From the NCBI GenBank assembly GCA_018105865.1, contig CM030856.1, positions 4,982,220-5,046,219 of the forward strand: a stretch of DNA of 64,000 nt, in the 5' to 3' direction. The stretch is from Metaphire vulgaris (Eukaryota > Annelida > Clitellata > Crassiclitellata > Megascolecidae). Under the pieces are notes generated by a model, which saw only the letters and a list, made by a program, of their open reading frames with translations, was not told the origin of the DNA and did no database searches. Position 1 is the stretch's first letter. Each line of letters begins with the position of its first letter. This document shows, in pieces, positions 21,758 to 34,300 of the stretch. Both the position numbers and the translations under genes were made by a program.

Positions 21758-24702
21758 ATGGTAACATGTCGCAGAATCCTGCCTCAGAGGAGAAACCAGA
21801 GGAGCAGTTGCGATGCCCATCTGTTGCTACGGTTAGACTATTGACAGACTACGAACCCACCATGACCTTGTAACTGGCCCTGTGTAAGGCGTAGTGAATT
21901 CTCTACCTCTCTACGTTAATTGACGCCACCGTTGAGTCCGTTTAGTCTTCTACGAATTCTTTCAATGCCTGAAATTGACAGGCTTGTCATCTGCTTGACT
22001 GAACAGGTGTATGTTCCGGGGTTGGGGGGCAGGGTAAGTCATGGTTTTATCTTACAGTTTAATATGCAGAATAGATGTATTTCTTTTGATTTCGACTTGA
22101 CTGGCATAATGTGATTAAATTATGATGAGCGTTATGAGTATTAGTGTTTTATTATTAGACTTTTGGGTATCAATCTATGGCGCTACACATTCGCCCACAA
22201 AGATCAGATCACTTCTAGTCTTTTAATTCGGTACGGACTGACCTTTGGATTACAACCTCGATTCACCACGGACAATGATTCACGACTACGATTATTCACT
22301 GAAGCAACCATCGACTGGTGCTAAAGAAGTCTACTACTACTACTACTACTACTACTTTAATTCGTTTCATCACTCTTCTGAATTTTTGCATATCTATAAG
22401 CCAACTGTAGCACTAGCATTGTCCAATCAAACAGGGCATCAAATTTATAATATTTTTATGGTCTATAAAACCTGACAGAGAATAGATTTCTGAAAGACTT
22501 TGAATAGTGTCGTTTAAAATGGCTCATTATTTTGCGTGGCATTTCAAAAGTTCTAGAAAAATTGAGACAGAATATATTGACAATTCTAGTACGGTTTGGC
22601 ACAGCAAAGATGGGGACACAAGAATATGTGGTTTTAATTCGTTTGATCACTCTTCTGAATTTTTGCATATCTATAGCCTACTGTAGCACTAGCATTATCC
22701 AATTTCAAACAGGGTATCAATTTTATAATATTTTTGTGGTCTATAAAACCTGCAATAGAAGAAACCAGCTCTCTTAAGCACCATCTTATCTCTCGATTGA
22801 TTTTTTAGACATTTGACAGAGAATAGATTTCTGAAAGACTTTGTATAGTGTCGTTTCAAATGGCTCATTATTTTTCGTGGCGTTTCGAAAGTTCTAGAAA
22901 AAAATTGAGACAAATATATTGACAATTCTAGTACGGTTTGACACAGCAAAGGTGGGGACACAAGAATATGTGGTTTTAATACGTTTCATCACTCTTCTGA
23001 AATTTTGCATATCTATAGCCTACTAGTCCTTGCTTTGTCCAATTTCAAACAGGCCATGTTGGCCCACCCAATTTTTGGCTTGTGGCACCCTCCATGCTTC
23101 TAGAAGAAACAGAAGAACAAACTTTGGTGAAAATGCTGTCTCAAGGGGACAGGTGTCTGATTTAAATTAACTTTAGTGGCAATGTAGGTTTCATTCAAGA
23201 AATTGTTCACGTGACGAACAACACTTTGGGAATATTTTAGGGTGAATTTTCAAGTGCTACAGTGTGACATGGAGGGATAAATATCCTAAAAAGATGGCAT
23301 CATGTAAAAATATATATTTGAATGATCCATAAAAAGTGCAGATATAACTTAAAGCAGTTTAACAGCTCTGTTTGTTTTACCTGTTTAGTACGGGCCAATC
23401 AACGTTCTTGACTTGAAGGAAGGTGATTTTCGAAAGTGGTGTACTTGTGGACTGAGCAAGAAGCAGCCATGGTGTGATGGTGTGTTGGTAAACCATCAAT
23501 TTTTTTATGAATGCTGTGCCTGGAATTTGGCCCTGCCTGATGACTCATAATCAAATCATTTTATGTGCAAATTCCACATTACATTACAAATAGTACACAA
23601 CACATTAACCTTCTGTACATCAATCGTAGAATAGTATCATTAATGAAAAATACAGTATTCAAATCAGTACATGTGTTCAAAACCAATTTCTTTAAATATA
23701 TTTCTATCAAAATTGCCAGTACTATATATATATATATATATATATATTGTATTGGTTGTCTAGAAATATATTATATATATATAAAAATTGTTCGGTATCC
23801 AATATATATATATACATATAATATGATCTGTTAGTCGGTAGGTGACCTTACCAATCAACTTTGAGTTTGACGACCAAAATTCATTACCATTGCAAGATAG
23901 CCAGTGCAAACTTCTCTTCTTGCAGCCTCCCTGGTTTTTATGTTGATAATGACCACCTGAAGTCGAGGTCAAACTGGTTTATCATGCTGACATTTTTCAT
24001 CTGTGGAGTCTAGCCCACGGTTTCTGATCCAATACCTTTTATGGTCCGATGAACATATAGGCTGTTAGACAATAAGCAACTTAAGAGGATAGCAGTTTTT
24101 GACAATCAATTGCAAAATATCTATTAAGTTTTGGAAATATGAGATCTAAACTTTCTGTGGCCAGAGCTTGTAGCTGTTAATTATAGTTATGCTTGTTGTT
24201 CTTGAATACAACTTGCTATTCTTGTAATTATCGGAAGGCCAATTGGTTTTTAAGCTCATAATGACAAAGCCAAATTTGTCAGTGTTTACATAAACTTGCA
24301 AATTGATTAAGAAATTACATATTATCAGTACTTATCTGCAGTTTTTTATAGCAATCTTTGGCGACAAACTTTATTTTCTGAGATTTATGCAATCATTGCT
24401 GCTCAAGCGTCAATTCTTTTGCAAGTATTTTGTTGAGAGTGAAGATTGATTATTTTTCTGTTTTTCTAGGTAGTCATAAAGGTACTGGCTTCCATTCATT
24501 GAAATGGACTGTTCCATCCAATCAAACACGTCACGAAATCTGCAATTGCAAGCATACGAAATCGCCTCCGTACTGTGACGGCACTCATACTAACCTTCCA
24601 GAAATTGTGATCGCTAGGCAGAAAAACTGCAGAAAGAAGGAAATGGGTCACGGAGTGGATTGCAAACTGTGCACAAACTGTGGATGGGTTCCAGATTTCT
24701 AA
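21758..24702 (+). CDS. CISD3: Double-CDGSH iron-sulfur protein, CISD3-like (mitochondrial)
   Basis: CISD3 proteins carry two redox-active 2Fe-2S clusters in the mitochondrial matrix. Best model: exons 21758-21831, 21982-22033, 23389-23479 and 24470-24702, all in phase, about 149 residues. The first exon gives an Arg-rich start (MVTCRRILPQRRNQRSS) suited to a mitochondrial presequence. A simpler start at the ATG 21965, in the extended second exon, is the alternative. The first cluster motif spans the 23479/24470 junction (CTCGLSKKQPWCDGSH); the second is CNCKHTKSPPYCDGTH. Both have the full Cys3-His ligands. Unlike vertebrate CISD3, the protein continues about 35 residues with four more cysteines (NC, CKLCTNCGW) to the TAA at 24700. 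The 21831 donor (GTTAGA) is weak, so the N-terminus is less sure than the rest. Confidence 0.85.
22150..22355 (+). mobile_element. Diverged LINE-2 type 3' end
   Basis: GGTATCAATCTATGGCGCTACA and CATCGACTGGTGCTAAAGAAGT, followed by (CTA)n, resemble the LINE-2 end with its tail. It lies in the CISD3 intron. Confidence 0.45.
22356..23100 (+). repeat. Tandem ~340-bp repeat, 2.3 units, in CISD3 intron
   Basis: Units start TTTAATTCGTTTCATCACTC at about 22356, 22634 and 22976. Unit 1 is about 276 bp because it lacks a ~65-bp segment present in unit 2. Unit 3 stops after the GGCCATGTTGGCCCACCC end. The same unit occurs once at 35570-36005, next to an inverted end at 35225-35345. It is probably a transposon with long terminal repeats or inverted repeats. 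Confidence 0.7.
23709..23823. repeat. (AT)n microsatellite cluster
   Basis: (TA)n tracts at 23713-23737, 23770-23781 and 23801-23820, interrupted by a short unique sequence that recurs in part (TTGTATTGG / TTGTTCGG). Confidence 0.8.
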
Positions 24703-24849
24703 CCAAGTGTCCTCTAGAATTAGTTCTATTGTTAACATTATGAAAAAGCTAACCATTTGGTAATTTGAAATATGATGATGAATTTCAAGTCATAATTCTA
24801 AATATGATTTCATTCAGGATAGTGCAACACAGAAATACAGTTATTGGTA

Positions 24850-25023
24850 CAGTAGAACCTCGTTATATCGAACCTCAAGGGACAGTGATAAATGCTTCGA
24901 AATATCCAAGGTTCGTTATATCCGATCCCTGTATCATTAGCACTGCTTTGGCGGGACCGGCGCTCAAACTTCGATATAAGCAGGATTCGATATAAGCGAG
25001 TTCGATATAACGAAGTTCTACTG
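24850..25023. mobile_element. pogo/Tigger-type MITE in the CISD3 3' UTR
   Basis: Ends CAGTAGAACCTCGTTATATC and GATATAACGAAGTTCTACTG, with TA on both sides (24848-24849, 25024-25025). The inner ends repeat the motif TTCGATATAA. These ends are typical of pogo-type Tc1/mariner elements. It lies between the CISD3 stop and the poly(A) signal at 25379. Confidence 0.85.
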
Positions 25024-25378
25024 TACTTTGTTTCAACAGTTCTGATATGTAAAGATAAATTAATTAATTGCAGAACAAGACTTTTGGATGTCAATATGTT
25101 TTATGTATGCACTTGTTATGTCTTTGTATTACATCATATATCCTCATAAAATGAAGTCTATAATTATCATTAGTTTTGCAGGATGTGTGAGACATCTCTT
25201 GGCATGCTAATCCTGTGCAAATCATTTTTATTCTTTGTACAGTATAATGTTTAGCAAACAAACACTATTTATTACTTGAATTCAGGAATATTTCTGTTCT
25301 AGTTGTTTGAATATTCTATAAAGGAGTTGCAGTGTGAATGTCACTATGTTAAGTTTATCATCAGTAAAATTTTAGATG

Positions 25379-25384
25379 AATAAA
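25379..25384 (+). terminator. Poly(A) signal AATAAA, probable CISD3 3' end
   Basis: AATAAA (GATGAATAAATG) lies 677 bp after the CISD3 stop codon, followed by a T/G-rich stretch (GTTTTGTTCT). Confidence 0.5.
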
Positions 25385-25725
25385 TGTAAAGTTTTGTTCT
25401 CTACGGGCTTCTCTTTTACAGAATCATCAGCCAATGGCAAACCAAATCAATATTATAATAACCAGTATCCTGGTTTATAAAATACTGCAGTCTGGCCAAC
25501 CTCGATATTTTAAATCTAAGTGAAACTACTTGAAACATTCTCATTCTACAAGATTTGCTGATTCATTGTTAAATGTACCTAGAATCTAGAATCCACTGTA
25601 GATGCTCGGGAACGTAACAATTTTTGGTGTTTCTATAGCATTTTGACAAAATCAAGCAAAAATTCAGCCGATGACAATTACAAAACTCGACCATAGACCT
25701 GTCAAAATAAACACAAGTGAGCTTC

Positions 25726-25805
25726 TTAACCCCTTAACCGTGTATTTAACTGTAACTCAATGTAAAATGGACGGATATATCCAGGATCCCCAGTTAAGGG
25801 GTTAA
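25726..25805. mobile_element. TTAA palindromic MITE, copy 4
   Basis: TTAACCCCTTAACCGTG, core GTAACTCAATGTAAAATGG, then CCCAGTTAAGGGGTTAA. Confidence 0.8.
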
Positions 25806-26414
25806 ATTACAGGGTTCAATTTGACAAACTCCTTTACAGAGTATATATTCAGTCCACTTACATGGTGTGTCTTAGTTAACTTCAACTTTGCAAGACTGCA
25901 AATCAAAGTTGGTTAAAGGGTCCAAAATAGTGCAAACAGACATTTTTAGACATGCAGTGCCAGGTGCCAATAAAACTAAAACCTAGGTGCAAGGACATTT
26001 TTTATTCTTTCTAATTTGAGTTGTGGAAAAATAATGGAATTATAAATTGTAGCGTACAGGAGGATTTAGTAATTCACCACACCCTTATAAAAGACATATT
26101 GAGCCATAAAAACAAGATTTAAATTTAATGAAATTCAACAATTTAATAACATGATTTCACAAAATAACGTCTAAGTATCAGTTTGAAATGCCTCGTTAAT
26201 AGTCACCGATAAGTGAACTGTGAACTTTGGGTAAGCAAAATGCAACAAAACGTTTGGTTATAAAACAACATTTGGCAATTACCAAAAGACGCGCAAAGTT
26301 AAAAACAACAATATCCTCGCCGCTACAGAACAGAAAATGCAGCATAATAATGTCGGCTAAAATTAAATGAGGTTAACATAGGCTCAACAGGAGTTGAACT
26401 CCAACTGAACGAGC

Positions 26415-26595
26415 CAGAGATATTTCTAGGATTGTGAATTTGGGGAGGGGGTGTTGACCTCAAATTTGGGGGTGTCTGGAGCTAATTAGTATGCATTTTG
26501 TATGCATACCATTGTCACATTACCATTTTTTCTTTGGGGGGGAAGGGGTGTCGACCTCAAATTGGGGGCGTTAGGGGAGTGTAAAAATATCCCTG
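26415..26595. mobile_element. hAT-type MITE with perfect 8-bp target duplication
   Basis: CAGAGATATTTCTAG and AAAATATCCCTG ends. Identical flanks GAACGAGC at 26407-26414 and 26596-26603. The interior has two related G-rich stretches with GTGTTGACCTCAAATTTGGG / GTGTCGACCTCAAATTGGG. Confidence 0.8.
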
Positions 26596-27735
26596 GAACG
26601 AGCTCATAAGCTTATCTGTAAAAGTTGACATCATCACAAATAAAAAATATAAACAAATCTGATTGGCCTACGATGCAGACGATATTTCTCGTAATGTAAT
26701 TTCTCTTTAATGCTGCTCAGTATTGTAATTCTGCGCAGTTCGTAATAACCGCGAACTACTGCGTCAAAAAGCTGCGAATAGCAACAAAAGTTACAAACTG
26801 ATTTCGAAGCATGTTATCACCCGAACTGCGTGAACTGTCGGTATAAAGAAAATCGGCGGCGGTAACAAATGCTACGATAAAATTATTGGCAGATTCAAAT
26901 CTCAGTCTCGTCAATGTCAACGACAATCACAATGAATAAGTGCGAGTCAGTTCTACGGTAATCAGTGGCACTTGTAAATCTAGCGTAAAAAATGCTTCAG
27001 CTTAAAAAGGCAATCAGAATAATTTGAACCAAATCGTTTAGCAGATTTCGACAATTTCCTGGTCAACAATCGGGACTAGAGTCTTTCGGCCATCATCACA
27101 GTCACAAAAATACATGACGGGTACAAGAACTAGCTAAAGGCAAGTGCAACAATCAAATTACAAAACCTTACTAATCATCACCTAAATGCCTTGAACAACA
27201 CCACGTTAATTAAAGTCTTGTCGAAACAAACAAGCCAAATTTGAGGAATTGAGGTAAAACAATCGATTAGCACACAAGCATGAACAGGTAGCAAATTCAA
27301 TTTGAACAAGACAAATCTCTCGTCAACAATAAAAGCATCTGACCAGCGGTCGGCCTCAATTAAGCACACGCCAAAGCGGTCCGTTTACAATGTTATGATA
27401 TGTCGAACAACAGCAGCAACGGGAAAACAGCCCAACGGTACAAACAACCGACATATAAAACCGCAAACTCTGCAAAAATCGTTCGACAGAAAGCACCACT
27501 CGGTTGCCGTTAAGCGCAAGACGGTCGAACGCAATCTGAGGGGGCATTTACTTTGACTTCGTACGCAGGCAACGCGTAAAAATATGACAAGCAGGGAATA
27601 CCAAACCAACAAAATGAAATCAAGCACTGTGGCAAAGAAAGGCAGGAAAATCGGCGCTTGGCAAACAATACACATGCCCTGGATGACAGCGAGTGGAGTT
27701 TATAGTACAACTGAGGGTTTTTTTTTGAGCGACGC

Positions 27736-29870
27736 CTATTCGTAAACAGAACCATCGATAGGCATAAAATTGAACGGGCTTTTCATCTCCAGCATACATC
27801 TCCATTCGTACGGCTCCTTGACGTTGTGCGGCACGCGGACCGGACCGTAGTACAGGTTGCTGTACGTGGACAGGTCCAGGCTGTAAAAGCCGAGCGCCTC
27901 TTCCTTGATCAGGGGCGGCGGGATTTTGTAAAAGACTCGCGAGGCACCTTCGGTACAGAGCAGCCCGACGCAGTAGCTGTTGGTGGCGGGGACGGACATC
28001 TTTTCGAGCACCTCAGACAGTTCGTTCTTCGTCAGTTTCCGCAGGTTGTGCTGGAACGCCTTGGCGGATCCGATGTTGATGAAGCTGCCGGAGATGCTGA
28101 GGACTTCGACCGCCATCTGCGCCTGTTCCGCCGTTATGTCGGGAGGCCCGTCGGGAATTTCCGAGTTCTGAAAATCAGCACGCACGGCACCTCGATAATA
28201 GACATAATATACACATTGAATTTTCATTGAGTTTAATTTGCACTTTGTAAAAAGTAGACAATAAAGCAGTAATATCATATGCCATTTTGTTATAAAAATA
28301 AAAATATTGTCATAAAAATACTGCCAACATGGCAATTCTGGAGCTCAGTACAAAGTTCCTAAGCATATAAATATCATATATGACCCTGTCACACTAATTA
28401 CAAATTCATTATATGCAGTTCTTAGCTAACAAATCCTATTAGGTGCCAAAAACTGGCATTTTTCTTCCATTTTACCATCAGACTGCTAAAGTTTCGAAGC
28501 TTTAAGAATCTTGGATAAATAAATATTGATTTATAATCTGGGATAAATGTTACTGGAGAAATTCATGAACTTTACAAAAGGAAATAAGAAGTCGCTTTTG
28601 AAAGGGTCAAGTAGTGTACCCGCCAATAGGTCAAAGGTCGAAATGAATGTCATGTCAAATGACTAAATATTCTGAGAATAAAATCGAGTTTACCACATGC
28701 AAGTGTATTTATTTATCGTTTGCTCGGTTCTTATAAATAAATAAAATACAAATCACTCACTCGAGCATTTAAATTCATCGACTCGACGATGCTCCCGTCT
28801 GGGCCCGCGGTCCACTGCCGAGCAGCCGAAGCACTTTCTGGAACAGAAGCCGATACCTGCCAAACACCTGCGACATTCGGTCTCACCTGCTGAATGGCCA
28901 ACGGCTGCATGATGCCAAAGGCTGAACCTTTCGAACTGTACTTACGGCCGCTCAGAGCGCAGCCGCGTAAAGGCGACTTCCCACGAGGCTTCGATTTTCG
29001 ACGAGGTCTGACATCCGGCTTATTGCCCGCTTCGTTCTCAATAACCGAGAACCTATCCTTGAAGTCATCTTCGTCTTCGCTCGCAACATCCGCAGAAGAA
29101 CACAGCTTCTCTCCGACGGGCTCACTGCATGGCTTAGCGCCGTTGCACATGGTTGAAATTTTCAAGCCGTTGAACGTCGACGGGCTGTTCGGCTCCAAGT
29201 TTTTGTCTTCTTCAGCGACTGCAGAAAATTTTTCGTAACTTGTCCTAAACGTTGAACACAATCTGCCCGAATGCCCTCTATCGACAATCGAATGCCCCGA
29301 ACTTTCTCGGGTCTCCAAAGCTTTGTCTGTCTCCAACAAATCGCTGATCTTTGGTCGCTTTTCCTGCTTATCCAGATCAACAAGGTCGTCGTCGGCTTCG
29401 GGCAACAGCACGCCTCTCTGCGGACACATTTTTGGAGCTGGGTCCTTTCGATGACGCTTGTGGTTTGTGTTTTGAACGGTTTCGCGCCATGGCTTTTGGC
29501 AATAGTTCAGATTTTTGTTATGATCCTGCGAAACAATTAGCCTATCTTCCAACAGTAAACCAGTCACTACTTTGGAGTTGACATCGGTACCGGGACGCAC
29601 GCAATCTACGTCGCCTTGAAGTCCCGTGTTCTCTCCGTCGCAACATCCCGTGATTTGGTGAGAGAGCCAAGTTTCGGGCGGCGTCCAAGAATCATTTGTA
29701 CGAACAGTTTCCTTGATGCTAACCAAAAACACATCATCCTGATCAAGAGTAATGCCAATTAGTGCTTCGATACTGAATTCTGACTTGAAATTAAGACTAC
29801 TGCGGCAAAGGAGAGCGATTGTCTCAGAGAGAAGATCCTTAATTCTCTGCTGGTCTGGTTTCAGAACCAT
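27736..29870 (-). CDS. Two-exon gene, 513-residue protein, function not recognised
   Basis: Exon 29878-28761 starts after an acceptor (TTTCATTTCAG), with the ATG at 29870-29868, and ends at a strong GTGAGT donor. Exon 28167-27736 begins after TTTTCAG, in phase, and ends with TAG. I do not recognise the family. The N-terminal ~60 residues look folded and conserved (IKDLLSETIALLCRSS..., ALIGITLDQDDVFLVSI). The middle is charged, Ser-rich and disordered, with a basic nuclear-localisation-like stretch (RPRRKSKPRGKSP). The second exon again looks globular (ITAEQAQMAVEVLSISGSF..., SNLYYGPVRVPHNVKEPYEW). A nuclear protein seems likely but is inferred. The 5' UTR presumably begins in an upstream exon; a donor-like CCAATG/GTAAGA lies at about 30645 (minus). 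It faces away from DNMT3. Confidence 0.8.
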
Positions 29871-31309
29871 ATTCAAAGCTGAAATGAAATAACACAAACA
29901 GTGGTGTTAGAAACTAGATTATGCAGACAAAACTGTCATCATTTCAAGCTGCTTAGCTTAGCGAGATGCACTACGCATAACCGATAACATGCAATATGAG
30001 TTTTATCAAAGTAAACTTAAATAAATAGGAACTTATAAGAATGCTGAAACTGAATTAAGAAAAAGAAATTTCCAGGTAAGAACTACTTTCTGTGGACAGT
30101 GGATTGACACGAGATTTTACTTTACTTTACTTTACTTTACCTCTGAAGTACGGTCATAGGAATAAAGCAGTTAACAAGTGCAACGGACATAACACATGAA
30201 AAATAAGCAAAGCCCATAATGCAACAAATATATCAATAAAATACAATGTAGATTGTCACATAATGAAGGCAATGTACAGCTGCATCGTTGCAGTAATGTA
30301 GCATTACAAATGCAACCTAATGTTAAGAGTAAACGCAGTTGTAATGGAATGTTACACAGCAGTGCTACAAAGTTAAAGAAATACTGTAATGTTAAATATA
30401 AAACTAATAAATGCAATATTCAGTAATTTTGACGTTATAGAGCAATGTCATGTGATAAAAATGTAACGCAATGTAACGAAAGTGCAAAATTAAAGTAATG
30501 AAAGAGTAAAAGTAATGTAATAAAGTGCAGTTTCGCAACGTAATAAGCGTTATCCGAGCGAGAGGCCGGATATTTCAAACCATTCAAAAGTTTCTATAAA
30601 AGTTCTTCTGCTGATTCTCGGCGACGGCGAATCTTACCATTGGAAAATAAAAAAGAATTTAAGTAAATATTTTTTTAATATAAACACGATCACAAAAACA
30701 CGAAACAACGAATCGAAAAACTAAACGCCAGGTGGCGACACGAACATCAAAAAACTTATGACCAAGCAGCTACGGAATTTCAGATGTGACATGATAAAAT
30801 AAACAGGAAAATGGCGCCTTTCCATTTCGGGAAATGTAATAAATAAAACCATAAAACTTAAGAAATAAACATTAAAGAGGAGAAGCAACAACAAACTATA
30901 TCGGGTTGGCCTCTTTGCTCGTCCAGACTTTTTGAGATGATGTCTAGGAAAAATTCGATGTTACGCGACCTTTGATCTTTGATGTGGATTAAAAAAGCAT
31001 AAGCGTGACGGCCGTGATGCCTATTGAATATGCCCACCACTCCTTTGGTTCTAAACCTGGCTGCGCCACTACGCTACTTTTCGTTTCATCGTCTGAAGCC
31101 GATGTCAAAGCCGTTTAAGGCATAAGCATGGTAGGCACGGGTCTAGGGCCCCCGCGAAACAGAGGGCCTCGGCGGACCGCGAAAAAAGTTTTACCGGTGC
31201 CTCATTTTCAATGCTGATTAACTTAATAACAGAATTTTTCAATGTTTGGCCAAGCTTATTGGTTTTATTTCCCTATTAATTTATTCTTAGTTGTTAGGCC
31301 TACTTGATA
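29871..31309. other. Upstream region of the unknown gene
   Basis: No exon with clear coding content. It includes (ACTTT)n at 30115-30141 and a stretch of many related short words (GTAATGTTA, GTTACACAGC, TAATGTAA) at 30170-30540 that may be a degenerate tandem repeat. A possible first exon or promoter lies at 30640-30830 on the minus strand, with GGCGCCATTTTCC and a splice donor CCAATG/GTAAGA. 31080-31200 looks like a transposon scrap. Confidence 0.45.
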
Positions 31310-34300
31310 AAGTAGGATCAGGATACCTTGCCAGGGATGGGCTTCATCTTAATTGGATGGGAGCAGACATGGTGGCAAGGAGGATATTTCATACGGTGAA
31401 GTCTGCTTGCCTGTGTAGGCATTTAAACTGAGGACAAAGGCAGTTAGAACAGATAGTAGTAGTGGTAGTCCTAGTAGAAGTAGTGGAGACTTTAGTAGTA
31501 GTAAACGAGGTAGGTTAGATAGTAATAGACGAGTAGTAAACATTCTCATTGAAGATTAGGGGTATCTCTAACTGTCTTGAAAATATAACAATAAGTAGCA
31601 CCGACACCAGGAAGAAAAGTAGGGCTTTGATAGGGAAGAAACTTAAGTGTTTTTATACAAATGCCAGAAGTATTATAAGCGCAAGTAAAAAAGCTGAGTT
31701 GGAAATGTGCATCAGTTCAATCAAACCAGATATTATAGGTATTACAGAGACCTGGGCCAGACAGGAAATAGACGATGGAGAGCTAGGTTTGAATGGGTAT
31801 GTAATGTTTAGAAAGGACAGGGAAAACCTAAGTGTCAGAGGTCATGGAGCTGGGGGAGTAATACTGTATGTCAAAGAAGAACTGAATGCATTGGAAAGAA
31901 GGGATATTCAAGATGACAATTTTAGAGAAAAATATTTGGTGTGAAATCAGATGCAAAAAAGAAAAAATACTATTAGGCGTATGCTATCGGGTCCCAGATG
32001 CAAAGGAGGAAATAGATATTGGATTGTTTAGGATTTTAGATATAGTAGCCAAGGAAAATGTACTAATAATGGGTGACTTCAACTATCATATTAACTGGGA
32101 AAAAGCATGGAGGCAGACAGGAACCAGGACAAGAGATTTCTTAAGTGCATGGATGACAATTTCCTCACACAACATGTCACTGAACCAACGAGAGGAGGTA
32201 ACACACTGGACTTAATAATTACTTCAGATGACCAGTTAGTGAAGAATATGATGGTTGGACAAAACTTAGGCACAAGTGACCACCAGACAGTGACATTTGA
32301 TGTAATTTTAGCAGAAGACATCGAGAGCACACGCAACCAAAAAAACAAAAACTATTTCCGGGGAAACTATGATCTGGCTAGGAAGATGATCGAAGATTTG
32401 GACATAGGAAGCATGATAAAGGATAAAAATGCAGAAGAAAGCTGGGAAATATTTAAAAATTGCATGTCAAGGGTTATGGATTCAACAATACCAAAACAGC
32501 GGACACTTAACAAAAAACTTCCATGGGTTACGAGAGAGGTACAGAAGAAGAGAAGGGCCAAAAACAAAGCGTGGAAGAAATTGAGAAAGCACCAACTAAA
32601 AATGCAAAGCAATGAAGGTTTGGAACAGGCGAGATTAAAACAGTTACAGTCCAGTTATGTGCAAAAGAGGAACAAATCAACAGCTACAAACAAAGCGGCT
32701 ATTGCAGAGTATGAAAACAAATTAGCAAAAGACATCAAACGGAACAGTAAGAGTTTTTATGGATATGCAAGAAGTAAGATGAAGCGAAAAGAAAAAGTGG
32801 GACCATTAGTAGCTGATTCTGGAGAAACAGTGACGGATGACATGGAAACAGCAACAATTTTGAACGATTACTTTTGGATCAGTGTTCACAAAGGAAAATA
32901 CAACCAACATACCAAAGCCCATTAATTTATTTTGTGGAAAAGAGGAGGAAGCATTATCAGACATAAATTGCAGTAAAGAGTGTGTCCTGGAAATTCTGAG
33001 TCAAATGAAAACTGACAAAAGCCCTGGAATAGACAATATACACCCAAAATTTCTGTATGAGGTAAGACATGAGGTTAGTGAGGTAATAGCCACAATATTC
33101 AATATGTCACTTAAATCAGGAATAGTCCCTAGGGACTGGAGGGATGCAGTAGTCACTCCTATATTCAAAAAGGGTAACTGTGGGGAGCCAGGAAATTATA
33201 GGCCTGTGAGTCTGACCTGTATAGTGTGTAAAAGTTCTGGAGAAAATAATGAAAGCAAATATATTGGACCATCTTATGAGACACAAGATTTTAAAGGATA
33301 GCCAGCATGGGTTTATTAAGGGAAGATCTTGCTTAACAAACATACTGGACTTTTTGGAGGAGATTCACGACAAGCTAGATGAGGAAAGGCAGTTGATGTA
33401 GTATACCTGGACTTTGCAAAAGCATTCGATAAAGTACCTCATTCAAGACTGGCAGTCAAGCTTCATGCCAGTGGAATTAGAGGTAAAGTTCTTGGATGGA
33501 TAAAAAACTGGCTTCAGAGCAGAAGACAGAAGGTAGGTATAAGAGGCAAGTATTCAGATTGGGCTGAGGTCATAAGTGGGGTGCCACAAGGTTCAGTGTT
33601 GGGACCTCTATTGTTTTTAATATACATCAACGACATCGATGATGATATAATGTCAAAAATTTCAAAATTCGCTGATGACACAAAACTGTGTGGACAGAGT
33701 GATAGTGAAGCAGAAGCAAAAATTTTACAACAAGACCTTAATAGACTATCCCAGTGGTCGGCAGATTGGCAAATGCTTTTAATACAGATAAATGCTCGGT
33801 GATGCACATTGGGAAGAAGGGAACAGATCATGAGTTTAAGTTATGTGGGAAGGGACTAAAAGTGACAAACGAGGAGAAAGATCTAGGGGTCATCATGCAT
33901 AACAGCTTAAAGCCATCTAGGCAATGTGCAGAGGCAGCTAATAAGGCCAACAAAATTCTAGGTATGATCAAAAGAACGATAGTGAGCAGAGAGAAGGATG
34001 TAATAATAAGACTTTACAAGACATTGGTACGTCCACATTTAGAGTATTGTGTTCAAGCATGGTGTCCATTCCTGAAGAAAGACATAGAGACCTTAGAAAG
34101 AGTGCAACACAGAGCAACAAAGATGATCAAGGGATATCACAAACTAACCTATGAGGAAAGGCTAAATCACTGTGGATTGACAACCCTGGAAAAAGAAGAG
34201 AGAGAGGGGATTTGATCGAGACATACAAAATACTAACAAACAAAGTGGAAATGCCAAAGGAAAGATTTTTACAATGAAGCAGTATGATCGAACCAGAGGA

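Larger units (their letters stand above)
24703..27735. other. Intergenic region, CISD3 to the unknown gene
   Basis: Holds the CISD3 3' UTR, a TTAA element (25726-25805) and a hAT MITE (26415-26595). From about 26600 to 27735 I see only AT-rich, non-coding-looking DNA. The small open frames at 27302-27556 and 27385-27755 overlap each other on both strands and show no known motif. This end is presumably 3' UTR and flank of the minus-strand gene that stops at 27736. Confidence 0.55.

Noticed and set aside
27302..27755. Overlapping open frames near the end of the unknown gene
   Set aside because: They occur on both strands in the same AT-rich stretch, show no splice-supported extension and no recognisable domain.
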